The notes under the pieces: model-generated
Told to the model about the DNA's origin: nothing
The model's database searches: none
The model's input: the letters and a program-made list of their open reading frames with translations, nothing else
Position numbers and translations under genes: made by a program
In this document: one piece after another, positions 16,109-26,800 of the stretch
Layout: every line of letters starts with the position of its first letter
Numbering within the stretch: the first letter of the stretch is position 1
From: Olsenella_K sp036454645
GTDB taxonomy: Bacteria > Actinomycetota > Coriobacteriia > Coriobacteriales > Atopobiaceae
Assembly: GCA_036454645.1 (NCBI GenBank)
Contig: JAZHSQ010000021.1
Coordinates: 1 to 41,455, forward strand
DNA: 41,455 bases
Direction of reading: 5' to 3'

Positions 16109-16112
16109 ACCA
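16104..16112 (-). promoter_or_regulatory. Candidate extended -10 promoter of mrp
   Basis: On the minus strand TGGTATGAT is an extended -10 (TGn followed by TATGAT, 5 of 6). Its predicted start point falls within the LexA palindrome, so mrp could also be affected by LexA. No -35 is apparent, which is common with extended -10 promoters. Confidence 0.45.
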
Positions 16113-16187
16113 CCCGAGGCGCGTGTAGACTAGTCCCCGTCAGAAGATGGGGCACATGCCCCGAACGAGGTGGGACGGACTCCGCGA

Positions 16188-19088
<2,901 letters not shown>

Positions 19089-19090
19089 GC

Positions 19091-19582
19091 ATGGCAAGGC
19101 AGGAGAAGCTCAAGAAGACGAACGCCATGCGCGAGCTCGAGCGCGGCGGCGTCGAATACACCTTCCGGCAGGTCGCGGAGGAGGACACCTCCCGCGGGCT
19201 CGGCGTGAGGCTCGCCGAGGAGAGCGGCCAGGACGTGGACTCGACGTTCAAGACCCTCGTGTGCGTCGCGCCCTCGGGGGACCACGTCGTCTGCTGCATC
19301 CCCGTCGCCTGCGAGCTCGACTTCAAGAAGGCCGCCGCGGCCGCGGGGGAGAAGAGCCTCTCGATGCTGCCGACCAAGGAGCTCGAGGACGTCACCGGCT
19401 ACGTCCGCGGGGGCTGCAGCCCCGTCGGCATGCGCAGGCAGTTCCCGACCCTCATCGACGAGACCGCGCAGCTCTTTGACGCGATCGGCATCTCCGGCGG
19501 CAGGAGGGGGCTCTCCCTCGAGCTCTCGCCCGTCGCGCTTGCGGAGTTCATCGGCGCGCGCTTCGCGGACATCACGCGCTAG
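19091..19582 (+). CDS. ybaK: YbaK/EbsC-family aminoacyl-tRNA deacylase
   Basis: The 163-residue cytosolic protein matches the YbaK group, which hydrolyses Cys-tRNA(Pro) formed by prolyl-tRNA synthetase errors. Typical features are the N-terminal KKTNAMRELERGGVEYTF, STFKTLVCVAP, the CELDFKKAAAAAGEKSLSMLP stretch with conserved Lys residues, and TGYVRGGCSPVGMRRQFPT with the GxxSPxG loop. Start ATG 19091 is 2 bp past the uvrA stop, and the upstream AGGCGAGGGG lies inside uvrA. It probably shares the uvrA transcript and hence possibly its SOS control. The precise misacylated substrate cannot be fixed from sequence. Confidence 0.9.
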   Translation: MARQEKLKKTNAMRELERGGVEYTFRQVAEEDTSRGLGVRLAEESGQDVDSTFKTLVCVAPSGDHVVCCIPVACELDFKKAAAAAGEKSLSMLPTKELEDVTGYVRGGCSPVGMRRQFPTLIDETAQLFDAIGISGGRRGLSLELSPVALAEFIGARFADITR

Positions 19583-19650
19583 CGTCCCCTTCCAGCTCCG
19601 GGCCGATGTTACCCGCTCATTACGGGAGACGCGGCCGAGGTGGCCCCACA

Positions 19651-19700
19651 CTTTACTGTGCTAAAGTATCGACCGCGAGCGCTGTAGTGCGCTAAAGCGC
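19651..19700 (+). promoter_or_regulatory. Candidate promoter/operator region of the histidine operon
   Basis: An imperfect palindrome CTTTACTGTGCTAAAG (19651-19666) overlaps an extended -10 (TGCTAAAGT, 19659-19667). The right half CTAAAG recurs at 19692-19697, exactly 31 bp further, about three helical turns. GCGCT (19679-19683) and AGCGC (19696-19700) could also pair in the RNA. The setup looks like an operator for a repressor of the his operon; the regulator is not identified. There is no leader long enough for a T-box. Confidence 0.4.
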
Positions 19701-19716
19701 CGGAGGAGGGAGCACC

Positions 19717-21378
19717 TTGATCGCAGGAACACCGAGAGGCTTCAGAGATATTCTGCCCGAGGAGGCGCTCGCCCGCGAGCGGATCGAGGGCGTCGTGAGG
19801 TCGTGCTTCTCCGAGCACGGCTACCTCCCCGTGGAGACCCCCCTGCTGGAGGACCGCGCCTGCCTCGAGAGGGCTGGCCGGATCCAGGACACCCCCTTCC
19901 AGCTCTTCGACTCCGACGGCAGCCTCCTGGTGCTGCGCCCCGACCTCACGCTGCCCATCGCCCGCCTGGTGGCGTCGAGGGTATCGCGCGACGAGCTGCC
20001 CTGCCGCTTCAGGTACGCCGCCCCCGTGGTGCGCGAGGAGCCCTCGCTCAAGGGGCAGCCGCGCCAGTTCACCCAGCTCGGCGTCGAGTTCGTGGGCGGT
20101 GGCGGACAGAGCTCGGAGTCCGAGGTCGTACAGCTGCTCGCCGAGGTCCTCTCACGCCTGAACGTCCCGGACTGGCGGATCGTCTGCGGGTCGGTCTGCC
20201 CGCTGACCTCGCTGCTCGCCGCCTGCGACGTCCCCGAGGAGTTCTCCGCTCGCGTGCTCGGCTACGTCCACGAGTCCGACCTCGTCACGCTCGACGAGTA
20301 CGTGGACGCCACGGAGGGGCTCACGGACGCACAGAGGCGCGCCCTGCACGAGGTGCCCCGCCTGAACGGGGACGTGGCGGTCATCGACCGCATCGACGAG
20401 CTGCTGGGGGCGGCCGGCGTGGACGAGCGCGAGCGTGGCACCGGGGAGCTGCGCCAGCTCGTCTCGAGCTGCTCGGTCCTCGTGGGCCAGGGCAGGCTCC
20501 GCTTCGACTTCTCGATCATCAACTCCTTCGACTACTACACGGGCATCATCTTCAAGGGCTACGCGGAGGGCATCGTGGCCTCCCTCGCCTCGGGCGGCCG
20601 CTACGACGCCGTCCTCGACCACCTCGGCTGCGAGGGGGTCGCGGCCTGCGGCTTCGCGATGAGCCTCGAGCGCCTGCAGGAGGTGCTCGGCGAGCAGGGC
20701 GGGTCGGGCGTCGTCACGCCGGGCGTGCGCGTCGCCGAGCGGCCGCTGCGCGTCGCGGTCCCCAAGGGGTCGCTCTTCCCGGACACGGTCGCGCTGCTCG
20801 AGCGGGCGGGCCTGCCCGTCGAGGGGCTGCGCGACCCCGGCCGCAAGCTCATCGTGCACGAGGAGGGCGTCGACTACGTGATCGTGCGGGCGCAGGACGC
20901 GCCGGCCTTCGTGGGCTACGGCGGCGCCGACTGCGGCATCTGCGGGCGCGACTCGCTCATCGAGGCGGGCATCGACCTGCTGCAGCTCGTCGACCTCGAG
21001 TACGGCGGCTGCCGCTTCGTCGTCGCGGAGCCCGCGGCGACGCGGGGCAAGGCGGAGCGCGACTACGCCTGGCGCGGCACCATCCGCGTCGCCACCAAGT
21101 ACCCGCGCATCACCCAGGAGTACTACGACCGCATCGGCCAGCAGGTGGACATCGTGCAGCTGCACGGCAACATCGAGCTCGGGCCGATTGTGGGCATGAC
21201 GGACAGGATCGTGGACATCACCGCCACGGGCACGACGCTGCGCGAGAACGACCTCGTGGTCGTCGACGACGTGCTCGAGTGCACCGCCCGCTTCTTCGCG
21301 GGCCCCGCGGCGTACCGCTGCGACGCGCGCATCCGCGAGCTCGCGGCGCGTCTCGCCGCGGCGGTCTCGGGCAGGTAA
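19717..21378 (+). CDS. hisZG: Fused ATP phosphoribosyltransferase: HisZ regulatory domain + HisG(S) catalytic domain
   Basis: The 553-residue protein combines two proteins that are normally separate. Residues 1-325 are HisZ, the histidyl-tRNA synthetase paralogue (PRGFRDILPEEA at 6-17, RPDLTLPIARLVA at 74-86, SFDYYTGIIF at 270-279, SGGRYDAVL at 292-300). After a ~16-residue linker, 342-553 is the short-form HisG with VPKGSLF (348-354), DYVIVRAQD and the PRPP-binding loop DITATGTTLREN (500-511). HisG condenses ATP with PRPP, the first committed step; HisZ is needed by the short form for activity and histidine feedback. No ACT-type domain of long HisG follows. TTG 19717 is preceded by GGAGGAGGG at 6 nt. 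It heads the his operon. No frameshift or stop separates the halves. Confidence 0.93.
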   Translation: MIAGTPRGFRDILPEEALARERIEGVVRSCFSEHGYLPVETPLLEDRACLERAGRIQDTPFQLFDSDGSLLVLRPDLTLPIARLVASRVSRDELPCRFRYAAPVVREEPSLKGQPRQFTQLGVEFVGGGGQSSESEVVQLLAEVLSRLNVPDWRIVCGSVCPLTSLLAACDVPEEFSARVLGYVHESDLVTLDEYVDATEGLTDAQRRALHEVPRLNGDVAVIDRIDELLGAAGVDERERGTGELRQLVSSCSVLVGQGRLRFDFSIINSFDYYTGIIFKGYAEGIVASLASGGRYDAVLDHLGCEGVAACGFAMSLERLQEVLGEQGGSGVVTPGVRVAERPLRVAVPKGSLFPDTVALLERAGLPVEGLRDPGRKLIVHEEGVDYVIVRAQDAPAFVGYGGADCGICGRDSLIEAGIDLLQLVDLEYGGCRFVVAEPAATRGKAERDYAWRGTIRVATKYPRITQEYYDRIGQQVDIVQLHGNIELGPIVGMTDRIVDITATGTTLRENDLVVVDDVLECTARFFAGPAAYRCDARIRELAARLAAAVSGR

Positions 21379-21403
21379 CGACAAGGAAAGCGAGGGGTTG
21401 CCG

Positions 21404-22801
21404 ATGAGGACCATAGAGCTGAGGGGCGACCGCGCCCTCACCAACGAGGACCTGGAGCGCAAGGGGGCGCTCCCCGAGAGCGTCATGGAGTCCGCGAAGG
21501 CCATCGTGGACGACGTCAGGGAGAGGGGCGACGAGGCGCTGCGCGCGTACTGCACCAAGTTCGACGGCGCGTGCCCCGAGGACTTCCGCGTGGACGACGA
21601 GGTCGTCCGCGGCGCCCTCGACATGGTGGACCCGGAGTTCGTCTCCGCGCTGAGGCGCGCCTACGACCAGATCCGCGACTTCCACGAGCGCGAGGTGGAG
21701 CAGAGCTGGTTTTCCGCCAAGCCCGACGGCACCATCCTCGGTGTCAAGGTGACGCCCGTCCCGAGCGTCGCCGTCTACGTCCCGGGCGGGCGCGCCCAGT
21801 ACCCCTCGACCGTGCTCATGGACACGATCCCCGCCAAGGTCGCCGGCGTCGGGCGCGTCATCATGCTCACCCCGCCGCAGCGCGACGGCTCGCTGTCCGC
21901 CTACACGCTCGCCGCCGCCGCGGTCGCCGGCGTGGACGAGGTCTACGCCGTGGGTGGCGCGCAGGCGATCGCCGCGGCGGCGTATGGGACCGAGTCGATC
22001 CCCAAGGTCGTGAAGATCGTGGGCCCCGGCAACGCCTACGTCGCGGCCGCCAAGCGCTACGTCTCGGGCGACGTGGGGATCGACATGGTGGCCGGCCCCT
22101 CCGAGGTCTGCGTCCTCGCCGACTCCACGGCCGACCCCGTCGTCGTCGCGGCCGACCTCATGGCCCAGGCGGAGCACGACCCCATGGCCACCTGCTACCT
22201 CGTCACCTGCGACCCCGCGCTCCCCGCGCGGGTGGAGGAGGCCACGGAGCGCCTCGTCTCGCAGAGCCCGCGCGAGGAGATCACGAGGGCGTCGCTGGAG
22301 CACGGCGTCGTCGTCGTGGCGGAGGACCTCGAGCGCGCCGTGGACGCGGTGAACGTCGTCGCCCCCGAGCACCTGGAGCTCCACACGGCGAACGCCTTCG
22401 ACGTGCTCGGCTCCATCGAGAACGCCGGCGCCATCTTCGTCGGCCCCTGGAGCTCCGAACCCCTGGGCGACTACGTCGCCGGCCCCAACCACACCCTGCC
22501 GACCGGCGGCACCGCGGCCTTCTCGAACCCCCTCGGCGTCTACGACTTCGTGAAGCGCTCGAGCGTGATCAGCTACTCTCCCGCCGGGCTCGCCGCCGAC
22601 GCGCCCGCCGCGCAGACGCTCGCCCAGGGCGAGGGCCTCTGGGCGCACGCGCTCTCCGTGGGCCTGCGCAGGAGGCTCGTCGAGGAGGGAGCCGAGCGCT
22701 TCGACGACCCCGTGGCCGCCTGCGAGGACGCGACGCGCACGGCCTGGCCGCAGGCGCTCGAGGCGCCCGGCACGCCCAGGCTCGACTTCAAGGTGAGGTA
22801 G
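21404..22801 (+). CDS. hisD: Histidinol dehydrogenase
   Basis: HisD oxidises L-histidinol to L-histidine in two NAD-dependent steps, the last of the pathway. The 465-residue protein contains VAVYVPGGRAQYPSTVLM, KIVGPGNAYVAAAKR, MVAGPSEVCVLAD, the zinc-site QAEHDP and the catalytic VAPEHLEL segment, plus TGGTAAFSNPLGVYDFVKR. It is a bit longer than the usual ~430 because of a C-terminal tail. ATG 21404 follows GAGGGG at 6 nt; TTG 21398 is an in-frame alternative two codons earlier. It follows hisZG by 25 bp. Confidence 0.96.
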   Translation: MRTIELRGDRALTNEDLERKGALPESVMESAKAIVDDVRERGDEALRAYCTKFDGACPEDFRVDDEVVRGALDMVDPEFVSALRRAYDQIRDFHEREVEQSWFSAKPDGTILGVKVTPVPSVAVYVPGGRAQYPSTVLMDTIPAKVAGVGRVIMLTPPQRDGSLSAYTLAAAAVAGVDEVYAVGGAQAIAAAAYGTESIPKVVKIVGPGNAYVAAAKRYVSGDVGIDMVAGPSEVCVLADSTADPVVVAADLMAQAEHDPMATCYLVTCDPALPARVEEATERLVSQSPREEITRASLEHGVVVVAEDLERAVDAVNVVAPEHLELHTANAFDVLGSIENAGAIFVGPWSSEPLGDYVAGPNHTLPTGGTAAFSNPLGVYDFVKRSSVISYSPAGLAADAPAAQTLAQGEGLWAHALSVGLRRRLVEEGAERFDDPVAACEDATRTAWPQALEAPGTPRLDFKVR

Positions 22802-22811
22802 GGGAGCCGCC

Positions 22812-23918
22812 ATGGCGATATCGATATCCGCGCCCGTCCGGGCTCTCATGCGCCCCTCGGCGGCGGCCCTCGAGCCCTACGACCCGGGCTTCTCGCCCGT
22901 CGAGGTGAACCTCAGCGCCAACGAGAACACCTACGGCATGCCGCCCGAGGTGCGCGAGAGGGTCCAGGCCGCCCTGGCGGAGGTCTGCGTGAACCGCTAC
23001 CCCGCCCCGCTCGCCGACGGCGTGAGGGAGAGGGTCGCTCGCTGGCACGGCGTCCGCCCGGAGTCGGTGTGCGTCGGCAACGGCGGCGACGAGCTGATCT
23101 TCAACCTCTTCCTCGCGTTCGGCGGGAGGGGGCACGTGCTCGTCAACTGCCCGCCGACCTTCTCGGTCTACCGCCTGTACGCCGAGCTCGTCGAGACCGA
23201 GGTGGTGGACGTCCCGCGCGATGCCGAGACGCTGCTGCCCGACGTGGACGCCCTCGTCGAGGCGGCCCGCACGGCGAGCATCGTGGTGATCTGCTCGCCG
23301 AACAACCCTACGGGCGACGTGATGGCCCCCGGTGACGTCGCGAGGGTCTGCGAGGCCTGCCCGGGGATCGTGCTGGCCGACGAGGCGTACGGAGAGTTCG
23401 CTCCCGCGGGCGCGAGCGCAGAGCCGCTCCTCGCGACCCACCCCAACCTCGTCGTGCTCCACACCCTCTCGAAGGCCTTCGCCTTCGCGGGCGGCCGGCT
23501 CGGCTACGTGCTCGCCGATCCCTCCGTGGTCGGGGCGCTCGCCGCGGTGAGGCAGCCCTATACGGTGGACTCCCTGGTCCAGGCGGCGGCCTGCACCATC
23601 CTGGACGACCGCGACGCCTTCGCGCCGACGATCGCCAAGATCGTCTCGGAGCGCGAGCGGCTGAGCGCGGCCCTCTCCGCCCTCTCGGGACAGGGGGTCA
23701 GGGTGTGGCCGAGCAGCTCCAACTTCCTCTGCGTCAGGGTGCCTCGCGCCCACGAGGTCTGGCTCGCCCTGCGCGACGAGTGCTCGATCCTCGTCAGGGA
23801 CTTCTCGTCCACGCCGGGGCTGGAGGGGTGCCTCAGGGTGACCGTCGGCACGCCCGAGGAGAACGACCGCGTCGCCTCGCAGCTCGCGAGGCTCACCAAG
23901 GAGGTGCGCAATGGGTAG
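22812..23918 (+). CDS. hisC: Histidinol-phosphate aminotransferase
   Basis: HisC is a PLP enzyme converting imidazole acetol phosphate and glutamate to histidinol phosphate. The 368-residue protein has the class I/II landmarks: LSANENTYG near residue 34, CSPNNPTGDV (171-180), the LADEAYGEF strand with the PLP-binding Asp, and TLSKAFAFAGGRLGY with the Schiff-base Lys221. The start ATG 22812 has GGGGAGCC upstream and is 10 bp from hisD. Its first codons include two rare ATA isoleucines. It overlaps hisB by 8 bp. Confidence 0.95.
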   Translation: MAISISAPVRALMRPSAAALEPYDPGFSPVEVNLSANENTYGMPPEVRERVQAALAEVCVNRYPAPLADGVRERVARWHGVRPESVCVGNGGDELIFNLFLAFGGRGHVLVNCPPTFSVYRLYAELVETEVVDVPRDAETLLPDVDALVEAARTASIVVICSPNNPTGDVMAPGDVARVCEACPGIVLADEAYGEFAPAGASAEPLLATHPNLVVLHTLSKAFAFAGGRLGYVLADPSVVGALAAVRQPYTVDSLVQAAACTILDDRDAFAPTIAKIVSERERLSAALSALSGQGVRVWPSSSNFLCVRVPRAHEVWLALRDECSILVRDFSSTPGLEGCLRVTVGTPEENDRVASQLARLTKEVRNG

Positions 23919-24498
23919 GAGCGCAACGGTCTCGAGGAGGACCGGAGAGACGGACATAGAGGTCGCGCTCGACCTCGACGGCACGGGCGCCTGCGACGTC
24001 CAGACGGGGGTGGGCTTCTTCGACCACATGCTCAACGCCCTTGGCCGCCATTCGCTGATGGACCTCAGCGTGCACGCGAAGGGCGACACCTGGGTCGACG
24101 ACCACCACACCGTCGAGGACACGGGCATCGTGCTCGGGCAGGCGGTCGCCGAGGCTCTGGGCGACCGGAGCGGCATCAGGAGGTTCGGGGACGTCGCCGT
24201 GCCGCTCGACGAGGCCCTCGTGCTCGCCGCCGTCGACGTCTCGGGTCGCGGCGAGCTCTTCTGGGACGTGGAGATCGGCCCGGACAAGGTGGGGACCTTC
24301 GACTGCGAGCTCGCGCAGGAGTTCTTCGTGGGCTTCGCCCGCCAGGCAGGCCTCACGCTGCACCTGCGCAAGCTCGCGGGCACCAACGCCCACCACATCA
24401 TCGAGGCGACCTTCAAGTCCTGCGCCAGGGCGCTCCGCGTCGCGGTCGAGCGCGACCCGCGCGTCGTGGGCGTCCCCTCCACCAAGGGGGTCCTGTGA
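23911..24498 (+). CDS. hisB: Imidazoleglycerol-phosphate dehydratase
   Basis: HisB dehydrates imidazole glycerol phosphate to imidazole acetol phosphate. The 195-residue monofunctional form has both manganese-binding motifs, GVGFFDHMLNALGRH and DDHHTVEDTGI, and the repeated half-site GTNAHHIIEATFKS. It lacks the N-terminal histidinol-phosphatase domain found in enterobacteria, so that step must be done by another gene. Its start overlaps the end of hisC (8 bp), and its TGA overlaps the ATG of hisH (TGATG). Confidence 0.97.
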   Translation: MGRSATVSRRTGETDIEVALDLDGTGACDVQTGVGFFDHMLNALGRHSLMDLSVHAKGDTWVDDHHTVEDTGIVLGQAVAEALGDRSGIRRFGDVAVPLDEALVLAAVDVSGRGELFWDVEIGPDKVGTFDCELAQEFFVGFARQAGLTLHLRKLAGTNAHHIIEATFKSCARALRVAVERDPRVVGVPSTKGVL

Positions 24499-25181
24499 TG
24501 GCGGCGCCGGCTCGCGCGAGGCAGATCGCGATCGTCGACTACCACAAGGGCAACCTCTCGAGCGTCCTGCGCTCGGTCACCGAGGCGGGCGGCGACGCGC
24601 GCGTCGTCGACGACCCGGCGGCGATAGCGGCGGCGGACGCCGTCGTGGTGCCGGGCGTCGGCGCCTTCGAGGACGCGATGGACTACCTCCGCTCGTCCGG
24701 GGAGGCCGAGGCCATCCTGGGCGGCGTGGAGCGCGGCGTGCCCTTCCTGGGCATCTGCCTCGGCCTCCACGTCCTCTTCGAGCGCGGCGACGAGCGCACC
24801 CACGAGCACGCGGAGGGCGACGTCTGGGCGGAGGGCCTCGGCGTGCTCGCGGGCTCCGTGACGAGGCTCTCCTCCGAGCGCCTCAAGGTGCCCCACGTCG
24901 GCTGGGACCAGGTCCACCTGACCGAGCGCGGCCGAGCCTGCCCGCTGCTCGCGGGGGTCGCCGAGGGGGCCAACGTCTACTTCACACACTCCTACGCCGT
25001 CTCCGACGACGTCGACCCCGCCATCGTGACGACGCGCACCCACTACACGCGCAGCTTCGCCTCGGGGGTCTGGCAGGGCGACGTCTACGGCGTGCAGTTC
25101 CACCCCGAGAAGTCCTCGCGCACCGGCCTCGCCATCCTGCGCAACTTCGTCGGCATCGTCGAGCGGGGAGGGGCGGCATGA
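24498..25181 (+). CDS. hisH: Imidazole glycerol phosphate synthase, glutaminase subunit
   Basis: HisH releases ammonia from glutamine and channels it to HisF. The 227-residue class I glutaminase shows IAIVDYHKGNLSSV, VVPGVGAFEDAM, the nucleophile Cys87 in FLGICLGLHVLF and VQFHPEKSS with the catalytic His and Glu. ATG 24498 overlaps the hisB stop; a GTG three bases earlier is less likely. At the 3' end it overlaps hisA by four bases (ATGA). Its length is slightly above the usual ~205, with a short N-terminal Ala/Arg extension. Confidence 0.95.
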   Translation: MAAPARARQIAIVDYHKGNLSSVLRSVTEAGGDARVVDDPAAIAAADAVVVPGVGAFEDAMDYLRSSGEAEAILGGVERGVPFLGICLGLHVLFERGDERTHEHAEGDVWAEGLGVLAGSVTRLSSERLKVPHVGWDQVHLTERGRACPLLAGVAEGANVYFTHSYAVSDDVDPAIVTTRTHYTRSFASGVWQGDVYGVQFHPEKSSRTGLAILRNFVGIVERGGAA

Positions 25182-25945
25182 TCCTGTTCCCAGCGATCGA
25201 CCTCGTCGGCGGCAGGGTCGTGAGGCTCGAGCGGGGCGAGAGGTCCCGCATGAAGGTCTACTCGGACGACCCGGCGGCCGTGGCGCTCGACTTCAGGCGG
25301 CGCGGCGCGGCCTGGGTCCACGTGGTGGACCTCTCGGCCGCCCTCGAGGAGGACGAGGGGGCCCGCGCGAGGAACGCCCGTGCCATCCGCGCCATCTGCG
25401 AGGTCGGGGGCATCAAGGTCGACGTGGGCGGTGGCGTGCGCTCGATAGGCGCGGTGGAGCGCCTGGCGGAGGCCGGCGCGAGCCGCGTGGCGATCGGGAC
25501 GGCCCTCGTGCGCGACCCCGCCTTCGCCGCCGAAGCCGCCAGGCGCTTCCCGGAGCTGGTCGTGGCCGACGTCGCCGCCAGGGACGGCGTGGTCAGGGTC
25601 AACGGCTGGCGCGAGGGGGAGGGCCTCTCGGCGCTGGAGCTCGTCTCCAGGCTCGCGGGCACCGGCTACAGGCACCTCGTCTTCACCGACATCGCCCGCG
25701 ACGGCATGCAGTGCGGCGTGGACGTGGACGCCTACCGCAGGGTCGCCGCGGCCGCGCGCTTCCCGGTCGTCGCCTCGGGCGGCATCGCGAGCCTCGCCGA
25801 CATCGGGCGGCTCGCGGCGGCAGGCCCGGAGGTCATCGAGGGTGCCATCACCGGCAGGGCCCTCTACGAGGGCGGATTCACGCTCGAGGACGCGCTGGCG
25901 GCCGCCGCCGGCACGTACGCGGGCGAGCGGGGAGCGAGGAGCTAG
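25178..25945 (+). CDS. hisA: Phosphoribosylformimino-AICAR ribotide isomerase
   Basis: HisA is a (beta/alpha)8 isomerase that opens the aminoaldose ring of ProFAR to the ketose PRFAR. In the 255-residue protein the catalytic Asp of the first half is in FPAIDLVGGRVVRL and the second in LVFTDIARDGM; the phosphate sites are VDVGGGVRS and VASGGIAS. Many Actinobacteria use a bifunctional PriA for both histidine and tryptophan synthesis; this sequence reads like plain HisA, but that cannot be settled without trpF information. It overlaps hisH (ATGA) and lies 2 bp before hisF. Confidence 0.94.
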   Translation: MILFPAIDLVGGRVVRLERGERSRMKVYSDDPAAVALDFRRRGAAWVHVVDLSAALEEDEGARARNARAIRAICEVGGIKVDVGGGVRSIGAVERLAEAGASRVAIGTALVRDPAFAAEAARRFPELVVADVAARDGVVRVNGWREGEGLSALELVSRLAGTGYRHLVFTDIARDGMQCGVDVDAYRRVAAAARFPVVASGGIASLADIGRLAAAGPEVIEGAITGRALYEGGFTLEDALAAAAGTYAGERGARS

Positions 25946-25947
25946 CC

Positions 25948-26715
25948 ATGCTTACCAAGAGAGTCATACCCTGCCTGGACGTGAAGGACGGGCGCGTGGT
26001 CAAGGGCGTCAACTTCGTCGGGCTGAGGGACGCGGGCGACCCGGTCGAGCTCGCGAGCGCCTACGACCGCGAGGGCGCCGACGAGGTCGTCTTCCTCGAC
26101 ATCACGGCCACGAGCGACGAGCGCAAGACGACGGTCGACCTCGCGAGCAGGGCCTCGGCGGAGCTCAGGATCCCCTACGCCGTCGGCGGGGGCTTCAGGC
26201 GGCTCGAGGACATGGTGCGGATGATCTCCGCGGGGGCGGACAAGGTCTCGCTCAACTCCGCGGCGGTCAGGGACCCCGGCCTCATCACCGTGGCCGCCCG
26301 CGCCTTCGGCAGCCAGGCGGTCCTCGTCGCCATCGACGCCAAGCGGGTCGGCACGGGAGACAGGTGGGAGGTCTACGTCGCGGGCGGCCGCAAGCCCACG
26401 GGAATCGACGCCGTCCGGTGGGCGGAGGAGGCGGCCCGCCGCGGCGCGGGCGAGATCCTCCTCACGAGCATGGACCGCGACGGCACCAAGGAGGGCTTCG
26501 ACCTCGCGCTGACCCGCGCGGTCGCGCGCGCCGTCCCCATCCCCGTCATCGCCTCCGGCGGCGTGGGCACGCTCGAGCACTTCGCCGAGGGCATCATCGA
26601 GGGGGAGGCGGACGCCGTCCTCGCCGCGAGCGTCTTCCACTTCGGCACGTTCACGGTGCGGCAGGTCAAGGAGTACATGGCCTCGCAGGGCATCCCCGTG
26701 CGCCTCGACTTCTGA
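25948..26715 (+). CDS. hisF: Imidazole glycerol phosphate synthase, cyclase subunit
   Basis: HisF uses ammonia from HisH to split PRFAR into imidazole glycerol phosphate and AICAR. The 255-residue (beta/alpha)8 protein has the catalytic Asp in RVIPCLDVKDGRVVKG and the second in LTSMDRDGTKEGFD; AVGGGFR and ASGGVGTLEHF bind phosphate. ATG 25948 has AGCGAGGAG upstream. It is the last gene of the compact operon; GCCCCAG (26734-26740) and CTGGGGC (26745-26751) can form a hairpin after its stop, but there is no T-run. Confidence 0.97.
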   Translation: MLTKRVIPCLDVKDGRVVKGVNFVGLRDAGDPVELASAYDREGADEVVFLDITATSDERKTTVDLASRASAELRIPYAVGGGFRRLEDMVRMISAGADKVSLNSAAVRDPGLITVAARAFGSQAVLVAIDAKRVGTGDRWEVYVAGGRKPTGIDAVRWAEEAARRGAGEILLTSMDRDGTKEGFDLALTRAVARAVPIPVIASGGVGTLEHFAEGIIEGEADAVLAASVFHFGTFTVRQVKEYMASQGIPVRLDF

Positions 26716-26800
26716 GCGCGGCCCCTCCGGGCAGCCCCAGGTGGCTGGGGCCGCTCCGGGCCTCCGCCCGCGCCGCGCGGGGCGGGCCGGGGTGCGCCCC

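Noticed and set aside
19583..19716. A T-box or histidine attenuator upstream of hisZG
   Set aside because: The gap is only 134 bp, has no T-box consensus sequence, no His-rich leader peptide and no terminator with T-run.
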